A stretch of 34,545 nt of DNA, taken from assembly GCA_024399615.1 (NCBI GenBank), contig JAKSNQ010000017.1, positions 1-34,545 of the forward strand. The letters run 5' to 3'. Below the pieces are notes generated by a model. It searched no databases, was not told where the DNA came from, and was given only the letters and a program-made list of their open reading frames with translations. The position numbers and the translations under genes were made by a program. Of this stretch, positions 1 to 7,285 are shown in pieces (positions within the stretch are counted from its first letter, which is position 1; every line of letters begins with the position of its first letter). Source of the stretch: Paludibacteraceae bacterium (GTDB lineage Bacteria; Bacteroidota; Bacteroidia; Bacteroidales; Paludibacteraceae).

Positions 1-1
1 T

Positions 2-88
2 ATCATGCTCAAACCGACAGGTACAATCAAATCGTACTTAAGTCGCGGACGCACTCACCTCAAAACCATTCTCAGCCATGACAACTGA
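2..88 (+). CDS. ECF-type RNA polymerase sigma factor, C-terminal end only (partial)
   Basis: The frame beginning at base 2 is open from the window edge and ends in TGA at 86-88. Its 28 residues include GTIKSYLSRGRTHLKTIL, which matches the end of sigma-70 region 4, where the recognition helix (usually G-T-V-K-S-x-L-x-R-A/G-R) contacts the -35 element. The gene's start lies outside the window, so subgroup and target genes cannot be judged. Its stop codon overlaps the next gene's start by 11 bases, an arrangement common for sigma factor/anti-sigma factor pairs. The identification rests on this short motif only. Confidence 0.72.
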   Translation: MMLKPTGTIKSYLSRGRTHLKTILSHDN

Positions 89-506
89 TAAAGATATAAA
101 GCAACTGTTTGATGACTTCCATCCTGCGGATGCGAAGGACGATTTTGTGCGACAACTGGACAAAAAAATGCAAGTGGTGGACATCGTGAGAGGCGAGCAT
201 AATGCCGCATCACGCTTTTATGCCATCTTTGCTGCTATGTGTTTCGTGATGGGCCTGATCATTGGGATGGGGCTTCTGTATTTTGCCCTGTTCTATCCGA
301 TAGATTGGACTATGCTGGAGGCCTGGCACATCAACGAAACAATCATCCTTTTCTTCATTCGTTACGGCCATATTTCGCTCTGTCTCGTGGCCAGTTTGAT
401 TATTGTTTTGGGTAGCCTGCCATGGATGAACAGCAACTCCGGCTTCACGTTCTCTAAGATACGACTGACCCGTACCAAATATATAATAAAAGAGGTGGTA
501 AATTGA
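78..506 (+). CDS. Small two-TM membrane protein, possible anti-sigma factor or sigma-operon partner
   Basis: 142 residues. The first 45 are hydrophilic and charged (KDIKQLFDDFHPADAKDDF), and would be cytoplasmic. Two hydrophobic stretches follow, at roughly residues 47-72 and 87-116, then a basic tail. I recognise no family motif. No zinc-binding HxxxCxxC anti-sigma signature is visible. The start codon lies inside the end of the upstream ECF sigma factor gene (11-base overlap), so the two are almost certainly co-translated. That is the main reason to suspect it restrains or modulates the sigma factor; the N-terminal soluble part plus membrane anchor would fit. It could equally be an unrelated small membrane protein. 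Confidence 0.7.
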   Translation: MTTDKDIKQLFDDFHPADAKDDFVRQLDKKMQVVDIVRGEHNAASRFYAIFAAMCFVMGLIIGMGLLYFALFYPIDWTMLEAWHINETIILFFIRYGHISLCLVASLIIVLGSLPWMNSNSGFTFSKIRLTRTKYIIKEVVN

Positions 507-593
507 TATAATGTTCAGGCGTTAGGAGGGTTTGTTCCTGACAATGAACAATCAACTGCTGGAAGTGTCAAATTGACAAAATGAAGGTGGCAT

Positions 594-637
594 GAAGACC
601 GCTTCAAGATCGCTTCAAGACCGCTTCAAGGTCTCTT
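594..637. repeat. 11-bp tandem repeat, about four copies (family A)
   Basis: Successive units read GAAGACCGCTT, CAAGATCGCTT, CAAGACCGCTT and a degenerate CAAGGTCTCTT. Each differs from its neighbours at one to a few bases. The reverse complement of the array at 15309-15341 belongs to the same family. Confidence 0.85.
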
Positions 638-758
638 GCAGACTCCTTGCATTATTTTTCTCTATTGTTACGGCTACTTTTCGCGTTGTTTCGTAGCTAT
701 TTTGACAATCATTTTGGAAAAGTCAAAACTTAGTTTTTTTAACTTGCAGACAGGCGCA

Positions 759-791
759 CGAACCACGGGAGACCCACGGCCGACCCACGGG
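759..791. repeat. 11-bp tandem repeat, three copies (family B)
   Basis: Units CGAACCACGGG, AGACCCACGGC and CGACCCACGGG run head to tail in the convergent intergenic gap. The unit length matches the array at 594-637 but the sequence is unrelated. Confidence 0.8.
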
Positions 792-832
792 AAAAATATG
801 TGCTCGCGTGGACAGACGTATAGCCCTGAATA

Positions 833-1837
833 TTATGCCGCATGGGTATAGGTTTTGATGAGTCGCTGGTAGAACTCATGCTGATCGGCAGAGGTGACGG
901 GAGCGATGTCGGTAAGGAACTTTTGGAGCTCGAGGATGGTGCGGTTTGGGTGCTGGCCGAGTGATTCGCGGAGTGCGAGTACTCGTTGCAGTTCGTATGC
1001 GGCATGCTGAGGGAAGGTGTCCTTGATGAGCGAGGCGAGGGTGAGGCGGTCGCGTTGTGCAAAAGCTTCAGTACGTTGACATTGGATGGCCTTCGCCAAA
1101 AGAGCTACCTGCTCGTTGGGGTCGTCCAGCATGGATGCAAGTTCGGAATAGAGGTACGCATCGCGGGTGTTATGAGTGAGTTGACGATAGAGAGCAACGG
1201 CACGCTTGCGGTCGCCACAACGGTAGATGAGGTTGGCTTGATAGCGGAGCAGGTGACGATTGCGAGGGGTGTGCTGAAGGCCCATTTCTACCAGATCGAG
1301 AGCGTTCTTGAGATGCTCGAACCCACATTCCTTCTCGGATGTTACTTCGTGGAAAATGCGACTGATGACCTTGGTGGCGAACGATGGAACGGGATGCCCA
1401 TTGAATTCAGACATCTGCCAATCCTCTTCGCTGAAGTAGTGCTGTCCGAAAACAGTCATATAGTCGAGCAAGGAGAAGGAGAGCCCTCCCGACCTCCCCT
1501 GCTCTGGGGAGGATGTGTATGCGTGATATTGTTGCAGCTTTGCGAGCTCCTGCTCCTTGGTGGCGAGCATAAGCGCGAGACGGTTGAGGGTGCGGGCCGC
1601 ACTATGGTCTTTATCTTGTAAGTTAGGGTATAGGTTCCTGAGCGATGCAAAGATTTGCGCGGCTTCATCGCACTTGCCGGCTTCGATGCGGAGACGCATC
1701 ACATCGGTTGCGGTCCAGAACATGCAGAGGGTGGTGTAGTGACCATGGTGCACGCGATACATTGGGAGGACGGCCTCGTAAGCCTGTTCAAATTGTCCGT
1801 TTTTACGCATTTCGAAGATGTCTTGGATGGTAGCCAT
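833..1837 (-). CDS. Helical-repeat (TPR-like) cytoplasmic protein of unknown function
   Basis: 334 residues with no signal peptide or membrane segment. The sequence reads as a chain of amphipathic helix pairs. It opens with MATIQDIFEMRKNGQFEQAY, continues with segments such as GKCDEAAQIFASLRNLYP (about 53-70) and, nearer the middle, RNRHLLRYQANLIYRCGDRK (about 194-213). The latter has the small/large residue spacing of a tetratricopeptide repeat, so a protein-protein interaction scaffold is likely. Residues about 109-119 (near SSPEQGRSGG) are encoded by a GC-rich palindromic element that looks inserted in frame. It is divergent from the WYL regulator at 1991, which may control it. The true partner is unknown. 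Confidence 0.75.
   Translation of the reverse strand: MATIQDIFEMRKNGQFEQAYEAVLPMYRVHHGHYTTLCMFWTATDVMRLRIEAGKCDEAAQIFASLRNLYPNLQDKDHSAARTLNRLALMLATKEQELAKLQQYHAYTSSPEQGRSGGLSFSLLDYMTVFGQHYFSEEDWQMSEFNGHPVPSFATKVISRIFHEVTSEKECGFEHLKNALDLVEMGLQHTPRNRHLLRYQANLIYRCGDRKRAVALYRQLTHNTRDAYLYSELASMLDDPNEQVALLAKAIQCQRTEAFAQRDRLTLASLIKDTFPQHAAYELQRVLALRESLGQHPNRTILELQKFLTDIAPVTSADQHEFYQRLIKTYTHAA
1482..1512. repeat. Palindromic GC-rich element inside the TPR-like gene
   Basis: CCTCCCC (1493-1499) and GGGGAGG (1506-1512) form a perfect 7-bp stem with a six-base loop, preceded by GAGCCCTCCC at 1482-1491. The composition is unlike the surrounding coding sequence. It resembles small palindromic repeats that Bacteroidetes genomes often carry between genes; that family assignment is from memory and not tested here. 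Confidence 0.5.
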
Positions 1838-1876
1838 AATTATAAATGTTTAAAGGGTTATTTTTGAAATTTGCTG

Positions 1877-1884
1877 CAAAATTA
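1877..1884 (-). promoter_or_regulatory. Possible -7 element for the TPR-like gene
   Basis: Read on the minus strand the site is TAATTTTG, fitting the Bacteroidetes -7 consensus TAnnTTTG, about 40 bases before the start at 1837. A matching TTTG at -33 is only found at a shortened spacing of about 14 bp, so this is weak. Confidence 0.35.
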
Positions 1885-1935
1885 CTGCATCAAAACGCCA
1901 AAAGTTGTCGTTTTAGTGAAAAAAATCATCTTTTT

Positions 1936-1967
1936 TTTGTTTTTTTCGTCTTTTTTTGCTATTTTTG
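1936..1967 (+). promoter_or_regulatory. Promoter of the WYL regulator gene
   Basis: TTTG at 1936-1939 (-33) and TATTTTTG at 1960-1967 (-7, TAnnTTTG) are separated by 20 bp, the usual Bacteroidetes spacing. Transcription would begin near 1974, which excludes upstream in-frame start codons and supports translation from 1991. Confidence 0.6.
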
Positions 1968-1990
1968 TGGCATATTTTATTGGAAGCCCT

Positions 1991-2929
1991 ATGCAAGTTC
2001 GATTTTTGCAACGATATGTTTGGTTGATTAACACCATCAGTCAGAGTGGTGGTATATCCAAAGATGACATCGATCATCGTTGGGCATGCTCGTCTGTAAA
2101 TGACAACCATGAATCAGTTTACCCCAATCGTAGTTTCCTTCGACATAAGGAAGATATCGCAGAGATATTCGGGATAGAGATAGTCTATAACCGTAGGACC
2201 AATCTCTACTCGATAGCGCATACGGGAGATGTCAGGACGGGTGAACTTCGTCGCTGGTTGCTCAATTCGTTCGTGGTGAGCAATGCGCTTATCGAGTCGC
2301 AGCAACTGCATGAACGGATTCTTGCAGAGCAAATCCCAGAGGGGCAGGAGTTTGTTCCCACGATTATTGAAGCGATGCGCACCAACCAAGTGCTCGAAGT
2401 GGTGCATACTCGTTTCGGGCAAGCTTCGCAGATGTTCACGCTTGAGCCTTATTGTCTCAAGGTTTTTAAGCAGAGGTGGTACGTGTATGGTCGTCCTTCC
2501 AATCACCCGGATGAAAGGCGGATATATGCGCTTGACCGGGTAGTGAGCGTCAGGCTGACGAGTGGGACATTTGTATTGCCGGAAGATTTTGATGCGGAAG
2601 CAGAATTTGCCAACTACTATGGTGTCTTCACGAATCGAGAAGCCGAACTCGTGCGCTTACGAGTAGAAAAGGTTGGCGCGCCCTACATGCGCACGTTGCC
2701 ACTTCATCACTCGCAAAAAGAGGTACTCGTGACAGACGACTATTCCGAATTTACTTTCTGGATAGCACCTACCTTTGATTTTATTCAGCAATTGCGTACT
2801 TACGGGTCGCAGTTGGAGGTGCTGGAGCCGGAGTGGCTCAGAGATGAGATGCGCGAGGAAGCAAGGAAGCTACTATCTTGTTATGAGGCAGGGAGAAACT
2901 CCGGTTGCGCGAATCCGATGAAAGCATAG
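1991..2929 (+). CDS. WYL-domain transcriptional regulator
   Basis: 312 residues when started at the ATG at 1991. Longer in-frame starts would add a T-rich, artificially hydrophobic leader lying upstream of the predicted transcription start. The N-terminal part (about 1-75; RFLQRYVWLINTISQSGGIS, later FLRHKEDIAEIFGIEIVYN) matches the winged helix-turn-helix of Bacteroidetes WYL regulators. The middle (about 135-225) carries the Sm-fold WYL core: EVVHTRFG, then LEPYCLKVFKQRWYVYGR, then IYALDRVVSVRL. The rest is the C-terminal WCX-like extension. Members of this family usually sense nucleic acids or nucleotides and repress neighbouring genes. The divergent TPR-like gene is the nearest candidate target; the ligand is unknown. 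Confidence 0.85.
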   Translation: MQVRFLQRYVWLINTISQSGGISKDDIDHRWACSSVNDNHESVYPNRSFLRHKEDIAEIFGIEIVYNRRTNLYSIAHTGDVRTGELRRWLLNSFVVSNALIESQQLHERILAEQIPEGQEFVPTIIEAMRTNQVLEVVHTRFGQASQMFTLEPYCLKVFKQRWYVYGRPSNHPDERRIYALDRVVSVRLTSGTFVLPEDFDAEAEFANYYGVFTNREAELVRLRVEKVGAPYMRTLPLHHSQKEVLVTDDYSEFTFWIAPTFDFIQQLRTYGSQLEVLEPEWLRDEMREEARKLLSCYEAGRNSGCANPMKA

Positions 2930-2974
2930 AACACTTGATAAACACAATTTTTGAAAAATATTTTTTTGAAAAAG

Positions 2975-3006
2975 TTTGGTGGAATCAAAAAAAAGCAGTA
3001 ACTTTG
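2975..3006 (+). promoter_or_regulatory. Promoter of mutA-mutB
   Basis: TTTG at 2975-2978 and TAACTTTG at 2999-3006 are 20 bp apart, an excellent match to the Bacteroidetes -33/-7 consensus. The leader would be about 90 nt before the mutA ATG at 3102. Confidence 0.75.
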
Positions 3007-3101
3007 CACGCTCTTACTATGTAAGGGTGTGCTTTTTTGTTATTTTTTTATCGCAAATCACAGCAAAACAAACCAACAAAAATATTTCAAATCTTAAGTT
3101 T

Positions 3102-4964
3102 ATGGCAGAAAACAAACTCAACATCGCAGCTGATTTTGCTCCTACCTCAGCACAAGAGTGGAAGGATAAAATCATTGCCGATTTGAAGGGTGCAGACTTC
3201 GACAAGAAGTTGGTATGGCGCACCCCAGAAGGGTTCAATGTGCAACCTTTCTATCGTTTAGAAGATCTGGACGGCTTGCAGACAACAGCATCAGCTCCAG
3301 GTCAATTCCCTTACGTACGTGGTACCAAGCATGACAACGACTGGTATGTTCGCCAGAACATCGTTGTAGAAGATGCAAAGGCCGCTAATGCAAAAGCATT
3401 GGACGTACTCAACAAGGGTGTCAATTCACTTGGTTTCGTTGTAACCAAGAGCCAACTCAATGCAGAGTTCGTTGCAACTCTCCTTGAGGGCATTTATGCA
3501 GAGGTGATAGAACTCAACTTCATCACCTGCCCAGGCGCAACTCCTATCCTGGCCGGTTTGCTCGCAGAGTACTTCACCAGCAAGAACCTCGACGTAACCA
3601 AGCTCCACGGTTCAATCTCATCTGACCCAATCGACAAGATGCTCATGGTAGGTAAGAACTTCGACCGCGAGGCAGTTACCACCCGCCTGATGAAGGCAAT
3701 GGAAGCAAAGAAGCTTCTCCCAGGCTACCGCACTATTGCCGTTCACTCAGAGAACCTTTGTAATGCCGGTGCTTATTGTGCACAAGAGTTAGCTTATGCT
3801 CTCGCATGGGGCGCAGAGTATATGACTATGCTTACCGAGGCTGGTGTTGATGCATGCGAGGCTGCTAAGGCCATCAAGTTCAACATGGGCGTTCAGGGCA
3901 ACTACTTCATGGAAATCGCCAAGTTCCGCGCTGCTCGTATGCTGTGGGCACAAATAGCAAAGGCATTTGGCGCATGTGACGAGGCTTGCAAGATGGTAGT
4001 AAACGCTACTACTTCTACCTTCAATATGACCATCTTTGACGCATATGTGAACCTGCTCCGTAGCCAGACAGAGGCTATGTCTGCAGCTATCTCCGGCGTT
4101 GACTCAATCGTGGTTACTCCATTTGACGTTACCTATAAGGATAGCGACGAGTTCTCAGAGCGTATCGCTCGTAACCAACAACTCCTTCTCGCAGAGGAGT
4201 CACACTTCTCAAAGGTAATTGACCCAGCTGCAGGTTCTTACTATCTGGAGAACCTCACCTCGATGATTGCTGACGAGGCATGGAAGCGTTTCCTCGCTAT
4301 CGTAGAGGATGGCGGTTTCCATGCACAGGTTTTGGCTGGCAAGGTACAAGAGGATATTGATGCCACATTGGCAAAGCGTTGGAAGGACGTTTCTCAGCGT
4401 AAGGAGACCCTGCTTGGAACCAACCAGTTCCCTAACTTTACTGAGAAGACTGACGGCAAGATTGTGAAAGCTGCTGCTCCAGTAGCTGCTGCTTGTGGTT
4501 GTCAGGAGGAACTTGGCTGCCGCACCATCACCGTTCATCGTGCTGCAGAGCAGTTCGAGGAACTTCGTCTGAATACAGAGGCCGCTGCTAAGGCTCCAAA
4601 GGCATTCATGCTCACCATCGGTAACCTGGCTATGCGTTTGGCTCGTTCACAGTTCTCATGCAACTTCTTCTCTTGCGCAGGTTATGAAGTGGTTGACAAC
4701 AACGGTTTCAAGACTGTGGAAGAAGGTGTTGATGCAGCCCTTGCTGCTGGTGCAGACATCGTAGTACTCTGCTCATCCGACGATGAGTATGCTGAGTACG
4801 CTCCTGCTGCCTACAAGTATCTCGCCGGCCGCGCAATCTTTGTAGTAGCTGGTGCTCCTGCTTGTATGGAGGACCTCAAGGCTGCAGGTATTGAGAACTA
4901 CATCCACGTACGTGTAAACGTTCTTGACGAACTCAAAAAATATAGTGCACAACTTATTAAATAA
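3102..4964 (+). CDS. mutA: Methylmalonyl-CoA mutase, small (beta) subunit
   Basis: 620 residues from the ATG at 3102, which follows the promoter and starts at [16 protein letters not shown]; in-frame sequence upstream is leader. With MutB it forms the cytosolic heterodimer that interconverts succinyl-CoA and methylmalonyl-CoA in propionate formation. The N-terminal two thirds is the TIM-barrel mutase fold ([19 protein letters not shown], then [17 protein letters not shown], then [20 protein letters not shown]). The C-terminal third is a degenerate cobalamin-binding fold without the DxHxxG signature, as expected for the non-catalytic subunit. The length fits the family. mutB begins 14 bases downstream. 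Codon usage is strongly biased, suggesting high expression. Confidence 0.95.
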   Translation: MAENKLNIAADFAPTSAQEWKDKIIADLKGADFDKKLVWRTPEGFNVQPFYRLEDLDGLQTTASAPGQFPYVRGTKHDNDWYVRQNIVVEDAKAANAKALDVLNKGVNSLGFVVTKSQLNAEFVATLLEGIYAEVIELNFITCPGATPILAGLLAEYFTSKNLDVTKLHGSISSDPIDKMLMVGKNFDREAVTTRLMKAMEAKKLLPGYRTIAVHSENLCNAGAYCAQELAYALAWGAEYMTMLTEAGVDACEAAKAIKFNMGVQGNYFMEIAKFRAARMLWAQIAKAFGACDEACKMVVNATTSTFNMTIFDAYVNLLRSQTEAMSAAISGVDSIVVTPFDVTYKDSDEFSERIARNQQLLLAEESHFSKVIDPAAGSYYLENLTSMIADEAWKRFLAIVEDGGFHAQVLAGKVQEDIDATLAKRWKDVSQRKETLLGTNQFPNFTEKTDGKIVKAAAPVAAACGCQEELGCRTITVHRAAEQFEELRLNTEAAAKAPKAFMLTIGNLAMRLARSQFSCNFFSCAGYEVVDNNGFKTVEEGVDAALAAGADIVVLCSSDDEYAEYAPAAYKYLAGRAIFVVAGAPACMEDLKAAGIENYIHVRVNVLDELKKYSAQLIK

Positions 4965-4978
4965 TATTTAGAACAGTT

Positions 4979-7153
4979 ATGAAACCTAATTTCAAAGATA
5001 TCAATATCAAAGAAGTAGCTGCTTCTAAGTATGAAGGAGCTAACGAAGCTAACTGGCTCACCCCCGAGCAAATCCCAGTGAAGCCAGTATATACCAAAGA
5101 AGACTTGGCTGGCATGGAGCACTTGAACTACGTATCCGGTATTCCTCCATTCCTCCGTGGCCCGTACAGCGCAATGTATCCTTTGCGTCCTTGGACTATT
5201 CGTCAATACGCAGGTTTCTCTACCGCTGCTGAGTCAAACGCTTTCTATCGCCGTAACCTGGCCTCAGGTCAGAAAGGTTTGTCTGTAGCCTTCGACCTTC
5301 CTACTCATCGTGGTTACAATGCTGATAATCAGCGTGTTGTTGGTGATGTAGGTAAGGCAGGTGTGTCTATCTGCTCTGTAGAGGACATGAAGGTGCTCTT
5401 CGCAGGTATTCCATTGAACAAGATGTCTGTATCTATGACCATGAACGGTGCCGTTCTTCCTGTTCTTGCGTTCTATATCAACGCAGGTCTGGAGCAGGGT
5501 GCAAGCCTCGAAGAGATGGCCGGTACCATCCAGAACGATATTCTCAAGGAGTTCATGGTGCGTAACACCTATATCTATCCTCCTAAGTTCTCTATGAAGA
5601 TTATCGCTGATATCTTCGAGTTTACTTCACAGAAGATGCCTAAGTTCAACTCTATCTCTATCTCCGGCTACCACATGCAAGAAGCAGGTGCAACCGCTGA
5701 TATCGAGTTGGCTTACACGTTGGCCGACGGTCTTGAATACCTCCGCGCCGGTGTGAACGCAGGCATGAATGTGGACGATTTTGCTCCACGTTTGTCATTC
5801 TTCTGGGCTATCGGTACCAACCACTTCATGGAGATTGCCAAGATGCGTGCAGGTCGTATGATCTGGGCTAAGATTGTAAAGAGCTTTGGCGCTAAGAATC
5901 CTAAGTCTTACGCTCTCCGTACCCACTCACAGACCTCAGGTTGGTCACTCACCGAGCAGGATCCATTCAACAACGTAGGTCGTACCTGTATTGAGGCTAT
6001 GGGCGCTGCGCTCGGTCATACCCAGTCGCTCCACACCAACGCACTCGACGAGGCTATCGCATTGCCTACCGATTTCTCTGCTCGTATCGCTCGTAACACC
6101 CAGATTTATATTCAGGAAGAGACCAAGATCTGTAAGGAAATTGATCCATGGGCAGGTTCATACTACGTAGAGAGCCTCACCAACGAACTCGCTGAGAAGG
6201 CTTGGGAGCACATCCAGGAGGTTGAGAAGCTCGGTGGTATGGCTGCTGCTATCGAAACCGGTATTCCTAAGATGCGTATCGAGGAGGCTGCTGCTCGTAC
6301 TCAGGCTCGTATCGACTCTGGCGTACAGAAGATTATCGGCACCAACGTTTATCGTTTGGAGCATGAGGATCCTATCGATATCCTCGAGATTGATAACACC
6401 GCAGTACGCGAAGAGCAGGTGGCTCGCTTGAAAGAGCTCCGCGCTAATCGTGACGAAGCAGCTGTTCAGGCAGCATTGAAGGACATTACCGCTGCATGCC
6501 AGGCTTGGGCTGACGGCAAGGTAGAGAAGGATGCAGAAGATCCTTTGAAGTACAACTTGCTTGCTCTTGCTGTGAAGGCTGCCGGTTTGCGTGCTTCACT
6601 TGGTGAAATTTCAGATGCTTGCGAGGCTGTCGCAGGTCGTTATAAAGCAGTAATTCGTACTATTTCAGGCGTGTATAAAGCAGGTACAAAAGATGACGAA
6701 GACTTCAAGGAAGCCAAGCGTCTCACCGATCTCTTTGAGAAGCGCGAGGGTCGTCGTCCTCGTATCATGATTGCTAAGATGGGTCAGGATGGTCACGACC
6801 GTGGTGCTAAGGTATGTGCTACCGGTTATGCCGACTGTGGCTACGACGTAGATATGGGCCCATTGTTCCAAACTCCAGAAGAAGCTGCTAAGCAGGCAGT
6901 TGAGAACGACGTAAATATCTTGGGCGTCAGCTCTTTGGCAGCAGGTCATAAGACTTTGATTCCTGCTGTTATCGAGGAACTCAAGAAATTGGGTCGTGAG
7001 GATATCATGATCATCGCAGGTGGCGTTATCCCTGCACAAGATTACGACTTCCTCTATAAGGCTGGTGTTGCAGCAATCTTTGGTCCTGGTTCGCCAGTCA
7101 CCAAGTCTGCTCGTATCATGATGGAACTTATGATTCCTGAAGAGGAACGCTAA
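4979..7153 (+). CDS. mutB: Methylmalonyl-CoA mutase, large (alpha, catalytic) subunit
   Basis: 724 residues, the usual length. It contains the adenosylcobalamin-dependent catalytic barrel (about 50-560; [52 protein letters not shown]). The C-terminal B12-binding domain has [12 protein letters not shown], which supplies the lower-ligand motif DxHxxG (Asp604, His606, Gly609). Later GVSSLAAGH and IAGGVIP complete that fold. It catalyses the radical carbon-skeleton rearrangement of succinyl-CoA to (R)-methylmalonyl-CoA, so B12 is needed. It sits directly behind mutA in one operon and is followed by a stem-loop terminator. No epimerase or decarboxylase gene is in the window. Confidence 0.97.
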   Translation: MKPNFKDINIKEVAASKYEGANEANWLTPEQIPVKPVYTKEDLAGMEHLNYVSGIPPFLRGPYSAMYPLRPWTIRQYAGFSTAAESNAFYRRNLASGQKGLSVAFDLPTHRGYNADNQRVVGDVGKAGVSICSVEDMKVLFAGIPLNKMSVSMTMNGAVLPVLAFYINAGLEQGASLEEMAGTIQNDILKEFMVRNTYIYPPKFSMKIIADIFEFTSQKMPKFNSISISGYHMQEAGATADIELAYTLADGLEYLRAGVNAGMNVDDFAPRLSFFWAIGTNHFMEIAKMRAGRMIWAKIVKSFGAKNPKSYALRTHSQTSGWSLTEQDPFNNVGRTCIEAMGAALGHTQSLHTNALDEAIALPTDFSARIARNTQIYIQEETKICKEIDPWAGSYYVESLTNELAEKAWEHIQEVEKLGGMAAAIETGIPKMRIEEAAARTQARIDSGVQKIIGTNVYRLEHEDPIDILEIDNTAVREEQVARLKELRANRDEAAVQAALKDITAACQAWADGKVEKDAEDPLKYNLLALAVKAAGLRASLGEISDACEAVAGRYKAVIRTISGVYKAGTKDDEDFKEAKRLTDLFEKREGRRPRIMIAKMGQDGHDRGAKVCATGYADCGYDVDMGPLFQTPEEAAKQAVENDVNILGVSSLAAGHKTLIPAVIEELKKLGREDIMIIAGGVIPAQDYDFLYKAGVAAIFGPGSPVTKSARIMMELMIPEEER

Positions 7154-7174
7154 TAAGTACATTCACACACAATG

Positions 7175-7212
7175 GCAAAGGGGGTGACGATTTTCACCTC
7201 CTTTGCTTTCTA
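7175..7212 (+). terminator. Stem-loop terminator after mutB
   Basis: Arms 7175-7187 (GCAAAGGGGGTGA) and 7194-7206 (TCACCTCCTTTGC) pair over 13 bp with one G-U pair and a six-base loop, followed by a T-rich run. It begins 21 bases after the mutB stop, so it should insulate mutAB from the regulator gene. Confidence 0.75.
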
Positions 7213-7285
7213 TCTTTTATCGATGAGGGGACTTTTTGATAGTCTTCCTCTCTCGTACCTTGTATTTGACCTCTTTTCGACAACC

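Larger units (their letters stand above)
507..832. other. Convergent intergenic region with two short tandem repeats
   Basis: This gap of about 325 bp lies between the small membrane protein gene and the convergent helical-repeat gene. I see no credible gene in it. It contains a 13-base odd palindrome TGTCAAATTGACA (566-578), an 11-bp tandem array at 594-637 and a second, unrelated 11-bp array at 759-791. The middle part (640-745) is AT-rich with T runs that could serve transcription termination, but I see no clean stem plus U-tract. Confidence 0.6.

Noticed and set aside
594-637. Possible CRISPR array
   Set aside because: The units are 11 bp, contiguous and without spacers.
986-1621. Plus-strand open frame opposite the TPR-like gene
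   Set aside because: The minus-strand product has coherent helical-repeat character and a proper start next to a divergent promoter region; the plus-strand product does not.
1871-1990. Hydrophobic N-terminal extension of the WYL regulator
   Set aside because: The hydrophobic stretch comes from T-rich promoter DNA; the -7 element lies inside it and the HTH begins after 1991.
7172-7285. N-terminal extension of the LuxR-type regulator from the ATG at 7172
   Set aside because: It would be translated from the mutB terminator stem-loop, and a good signal peptide begins at 7286.
7206-7285. Promoter for the LuxR-type regulator
   Set aside because: The nearest candidate (TTTG at 7235, TACCTTGT at 7256) has an imperfect -7 element and short spacing, so I do not list it as a feature.
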